Positions 23,279 through 25,472 of a DNA stretch of 25,472 nt are shown here, piece after piece. The stretch is from positions 1 through 25,472 of the forward strand of contig CAYHBO010000021.1 in NCBI GenBank assembly GCA_964354855.1, written 5' to 3'. The notes beneath the pieces are model-generated. The model did not search any database. It had not been told where the DNA came from and saw only the letters and a program-made list of their open reading frames with translations. This DNA comes from CAYHBO01 sp964354855. Its GTDB lineage: Bacteria > Babelota > Babeliae > Babelales > RVW-14. A program made the position numbers and the translations under genes. How positions within the stretch are numbered: position 1 is the first letter of the stretch; each line of letters starts with the position of its first letter.

Positions 23279-24025
23279 TTACGGCTGAAAGCCGCTTACT
23301 TCAACTTCTCGTGCAAGGTCTAATGAACCGGACTTCACTATCCGCCCTTGTTGCATAACATGCACAACATCAGGCTCAATGTATTGAAGAATTCGAGGAT
23401 AATGCGTAATCAAAATCACACTCATCGCAGGATTTTCTTGGCGAATTGTTGTAAGACTGTTGCAAACCACCTTCAAAGCATCAACATCTAACCCAGAATC
23501 AATCTCATCTAAGATCGCCAACTTTGGTTGTAACACCGCCAACTGCAACATTTCAGCCCGTTTTTTTTCACCACCAGAAAAGCCGATATTTAAAGAACGA
23601 TTTATAAAAGACTCATCGATACTCAACAATGCAAGCCGTGATAACAGCATTTTATGAAAATCTCTAATGCGCAGTTGTTTTTCAGTCCCATCATATAAAG
23701 CATTATATGCTTGTCGAAGAAAGTCTTTATACGGCACACCTTCAATTTCATAAGGATTTTGCATACCAAGAAAAATACCAAGCTGAGCCCGCTTATCAGG
23801 AGAAAGACCTTGAATATCATTTCCCATGAAATTAACCGTACCAGAAGTCACCTGATAACGAGGGTGTCCCATAAGTGACAACGCAAAAGAACTTTTACCC
23901 GAACCATTTGGTCCCATAATAGCATGGACATTGCCCTGTTGAACCGTCAAATTCACTCCATCCAACACCTGTTTTTTTTCAATCGTTACCGAAAGATTCG
24001 AAACGTTAAGAAACTCGTATGACAT
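23279..24025 (-). CDS. sufC: Fe-S cluster assembly ATPase SufC
   Basis: ABC-type cytosolic ATPase that powers the SufBCD scaffold for iron-sulfur cluster assembly. It has Walker A GPNGSGKSS (38-46), a Q-loop around MQNPYEIEGV, signature FSGGEKKR (149-156), Walker B LAILDEIDSGLD with E174, and the H-loop H208 (LITHYP). SufC hallmarks are FLGMQNPYEIEGVP and the SGGEKKRAEMLQL form. Length 248 as expected. I chose ATG 24025. A TTG two codons upstream is possible, and neither has a Shine-Dalgarno. sufB and sufD are not beside it in this window. A promoter candidate lies upstream. The next gene downstream on the strand is the pilin, 80 bp on, without an obvious terminator. Confidence 0.95.
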   Translation of the reverse strand: MSYEFLNVSNLSVTIEKKQVLDGVNLTVQQGNVHAIMGPNGSGKSSFALSLMGHPRYQVTSGTVNFMGNDIQGLSPDKRAQLGIFLGMQNPYEIEGVPYKDFLRQAYNALYDGTEKQLRIRDFHKMLLSRLALLSIDESFINRSLNIGFSGGEKKRAEMLQLAVLQPKLAILDEIDSGLDVDALKVVCNSLTTIRQENPAMSVILITHYPRILQYIEPDVVHVMQQGRIVKSGSLDLAREVEVSGFQP

Positions 24026-24081
24026 ATGCAACTAACACTAAATAAATTGAACATTAAGTACCCGAATACGCAAGAAGACGC

Positions 24082-24110
24082 AGTATAACGAACCACAAAG
24101 AATGCTGCAA
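24082..24110 (-). promoter_or_regulatory. Probable promoter of sufC
   Basis: Read on the minus strand: TTGCAG (24105-24110) as a weak -35, a 17-base spacer and TATACT (24082-24087, 5 of 6) as the -10. Transcription would start about 50 bases before the sufC ATG. It lies downstream of the terminator of the lipoprotein pair, so sufC would be an independent unit. Confidence 0.5.
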
Positions 24111-24111
24111 G

Positions 24112-24146
24112 AAAAAAGGGGCTTATGATTTTTACATAAACCCCTT
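24112..24146 (-). terminator. Rho-independent terminator after the lipoprotein pair
   Basis: On the minus strand a stem with AAGGGG/CCCCTT and TTATG/CATAA parts and one internal mismatch (24116-24127 with 24135-24146) encloses a 7-base loop. Six T residues follow at once. It lies about 25 bases past the stop at 24171. It is the clearest terminator in the window. Confidence 0.85.
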
Positions 24147-24170
24147 CAACTCTTAATACCTCAATCTTGA

Positions 24171-24419
24171 TTACTTTCTATTCCCTTTTCTATCATCTCG
24201 ATCATCACCAAGACTATTACCAATAAGACCGCCAGCCGTACCACCAACACCGGCACCTACAACGGCACCAATCGGTCCACCTGCAAGCCCACCAATAAGC
24301 GCTCCGCTGCTACCGCCAACAACAACTCCACCTACGGTTTTTTCTTGTTTGGTACAGCTAGAAAGTAAAACTGACATCCCTAAAACACCTACCAACAATA
24401 ACGAATTTCTCTTCAACAT
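24171..24419 (-). CDS. Glycine-zipper lipoprotein (82 aa)
   Basis: Small lipoprotein of unknown role. The signal peptide ends in the lipobox LLSSC, with lipidated Cys22. From about residue 29 to 70 it has dense glycine-zipper repeats (GGVVVGGSSGALIGG, then GAVVGAGVGGTAGGLIG). These resemble YMGG/OmpA-type glycine-zipper segments that insert in or pack against membranes. A charged Asp/Arg/Lys tail closes the protein (DDRDDRKGNRK). AAGGAG precedes the ATG at good spacing. It follows its paralogue by 32 bp on the same strand and is followed by a strong terminator. Outer-membrane stabilisation (SlyB- or Lpp-like) is possible but only a guess. Confidence 0.82.
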   Translation of the reverse strand: MLKRNSLLLVGVLGMSVLLSSCTKQEKTVGGVVVGGSSGALIGGLAGGPIGAVVGAGVGGTAGGLIGNSLGDDRDDRKGNRK

Positions 24420-24451
24420 ACGATTCTCCTTATTTGATTTATATTATTTTA

Positions 24452-24724
24452 TTAATGCTCCCAATAATCTCGATCACTACTATCTAATTCACAACCATCA
24501 CTTGAATTTCCAGATACATTACCAACAACCCCACCAGTAGTCCCACCAATTAAGGCTCCAGCAACCGCGCCACCAGTATTACCAGTAACTGCTCCAACCA
24601 AGATCCCAATTCCAGCACCAAGGACTACCCCTGCAAGCGTTCGTTGTCGTTTTGTACAACCTGAAAAAAAAGATGTAACAAGTAAAAGAATAGACAGTAC
24701 AACCATCTTTCGAATATTAACCAT
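24452..24724 (-). CDS. Glycine-zipper lipoprotein, paralogue (90 aa)
   Basis: First gene of a tandem pair. The signal peptide ends in FFSGC (lipidated Cys23), followed by TKRQRTLAGVVLGAG. This parallels TKQEKTVGGVVVGGS in the neighbour and shows common descent. The glycine-zipper stretch covers about 31-70 (GAVTGNTGGAVAGALIGG). The tail is acidic (ELDSSDRDYWEH) where the paralogue is mixed-charge, so the two may have diverged for different partners. The ribosome site AAAGGGG lies before the ATG at 24722-24724. No terminator lies between the two, so they form a two-gene operon. The gap to the divergent gene at 24996 is AT-rich and holds only possible promoters. Confidence 0.82.
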   Translation of the reverse strand: MVNIRKMVVLSILLLVTSFFSGCTKRQRTLAGVVLGAGIGILVGAVTGNTGGAVAGALIGGTTGGVVGNVSGNSSDGCELDSSDRDYWEH

Positions 24725-24951
24725 GTCTTTAACCCCTTTTTGTCGTACTATTTACCAATATTTATTCTTCTTACATAACATCCTAACATAAATTAATATC
24801 ATATTTGAATATATTTTTAATTTAATCAAAATATATCACACCCGTCATTAAAAAAATTATCTAAACCGGCTATAAGAATAGATGCAAAAAAGATTCCGAG
24901 TCGTTGCACTTAAAAGATAAATTATTATACCCTTTAATGGATTGATTATTT

Positions 24952-24960
24952 TGGTATAAA
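24952..24960 (+). promoter_or_regulatory. Possible extended -10 element for the right-edge gene
   Basis: TGG followed by TATAAA (24955-24960, 5 of 6) reads as an extended -10 box. It lies about 35 bases before the ATG at 24996. No good -35 box is at normal spacing. The surrounding 24725-24995 shows no gene. Confidence 0.3.
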
Positions 24961-24995
24961 CACACGTCCCTTAGCTGAAAAGTGATTAAAGCTAC

Positions 24996-25472
24996 ATGAA
25001 ACGTTTTTTTATAAAGACAAAAAATACTATAGCTTCACATAAAAAGTCATGGTTAATACCTATAATCATCCTATTTTCCCAACAAATTCTTACCGAAGAA
25101 TCACCTAAAGTATGCTTACTACAGCCAACTTCTGTCGCAGACAATGTATGCTTTTTACCACCGCCGTTAGAAAAAAAGACCGGTGAGATCTGTGAGATAC
25201 AGACTTTAGAAAAAAAGACCGGTGAAATATGTAAGCTAGAGCCACTTCCTCCCTCAACAGAGAAAGTCTCGTTATTACAAAAAGCTACTCAACCTATTTC
25301 AACAAAACAATCACCCATAGCACCATTTCCTACAAAACCAAGTTCTCTCCAAAAGCAATATGAACAAATCACTCCCACACAAAAACCATTGCCAACACCA
25401 ATCAAAACAAGCGCTACTGAAAAAATAAGTGAACAAGCCCCTATCGTACAAGCCCCTATCGTACAAGCCCCT
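24996..25472 (+). CDS. Exported Pro/Lys/Gln-rich repeat protein, partial at window end
   Basis: An open frame of 159 codons runs from ATG 24996 to the window edge without a stop, so the C-terminus is missing. The N-terminus has many basic residues (MKRFFIKTKNTIASHKKSW) then a hydrophobic run LIPIIILFSQQILT, a plausible signal peptide or anchor. The mature part has few aromatic residues and many Pro, Lys, Gln, Thr and Ser, so it is probably extended or disordered. Two tandem 13-residue units start LEKKTGEIC. The right edge carries a QAPIV repeat. Cysteines recur (CLLQP, CFLPP and the two GEIC). The ribosome site is weak (no clear AGGA). I do not recognise a family. A surface, periplasm-spanning or secreted protein is the natural guess, with any folded domain beyond the edge. 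Confidence 0.7.
   Translation, partial: MKRFFIKTKNTIASHKKSWLIPIIILFSQQILTEESPKVCLLQPTSVADNVCFLPPPLEKKTGEICEIQTLEKKTGEICKLEPLPPSTEKVSLLQKATQPISTKQSPIAPFPTKPSSLQKQYEQITPTQKPLPTPIKTSATEKISEQAPIVQAPIVQAP
25167..25244 (+). repeat. Tandem 39-bp repeat inside the right-edge gene (two copies)
   Basis: Units start at 25167 and 25206. Each opens with TTAGAAAAAAAGACCGGTGA and keeps the reading frame, encoding LEKKTGEICEIQT and LEKKTGEICKLEP. The first 20 bases are identical and the ends have diverged. This suggests an in-frame duplication that is not very recent. Confidence 0.85.
25434..25472 (+). repeat. Tandem 15-bp repeat cut by the window edge
   Basis: The unit CAAGCCCCTATCGTA occurs at 25434-25448 and 25449-25463, and nine bases of a third copy reach the edge. 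Copies are identical. Each encodes QAPIV in frame. Perfect identity suggests recent or ongoing length change; the full copy number lies outside the window. Confidence 0.88.

Noticed and set aside
24349..24540. 63-codon plus-strand frame rich in Asn and His
   Set aside because: It is antisense to both glycine-zipper lipoproteins, which have lipoboxes and good ribosome sites.

Overview
This is an AT-rich window (roughly 35-40% G+C by eye) with tightly packed genes from a diderm (Gram-negative type) bacterium. Support for an LPS-type outer membrane comes from a full-length LptD, a KdsD-type arabinose-5-phosphate isomerase, a BamD-like lipoprotein, a type IV-type pilin with its prepilin peptidase, and many exported proteins and lipoproteins. 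UGA is used as a stop (recR, mnmE, the C39 gene), so the standard code applies. Short spacers, divergent versions of Jag and RecR, a DUF2608-like HAD protein and many exported proteins of unknown function resemble the host-associated phylum Dependentiae (TM6). That placement is an inference from general character, because the window contains no rRNA.

Layout. (1) 1-1476: two convergent genes for exported proteins of unknown function, with a terminator between them. (2) 1477-7476, minus strand: a compact operon read yidC-recR-lptD-pepP (membrane insertase, recombination mediator, LPS translocon, Xaa-Pro aminopeptidase). (3) 7633-8794, plus: a BamD-like lipoprotein and yraN. Their end abuts, base to base, the minus-strand ftsL-ftsI pair (8795-10698). 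(4) 10855-15951, plus: two exported thioredoxin-fold proteins, cysS, kup and a HAD phosphatase-like gene, probably one transcript. (5) 15952-16385: about 430 bases without a protein gene, holding tRNA-Gly(GCC) behind a strong promoter and then a long leader for the next operon. (6) 16386-19768, plus: a divergent jag, mnmE overlapping it, a likely 15-codon leader ORF and an exported C39-like cysteine peptidase. (7) 19798-22722, plus: a strong extended -10 promoter, then rpsU, rbfA, a kdsD-like gene, a pilD-like gene and a small cupin gene. (8) 22719-24724, minus: a type IV pilin-like gene, sufC, and two tandem glycine-zipper lipoproteins with a clear terminator. (9) 24996-end, plus: a Pro/Lys/Gln-rich exported protein with internal tandem repeats, cut by the window edge.

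Much of the window concerns building and maintaining the cell envelope: inner-membrane insertion (YidC), outer-membrane protein and LPS assembly (BamD-like, LptD, KdsD), septal peptidoglycan synthesis (FtsL/FtsI), pilus maturation, and exported redox and protease functions. Translation and RNA modification genes (rpsU, rbfA, cysS, mnmE, tRNA-Gly) are interspersed. I see no insertion sequence, CRISPR array, prophage or obvious defence system. The least explained parts are the exported proteins of unknown function, the twin exported thioredoxins, the leader ORF before the C39 peptidase and the repeat-bearing gene at the right edge.
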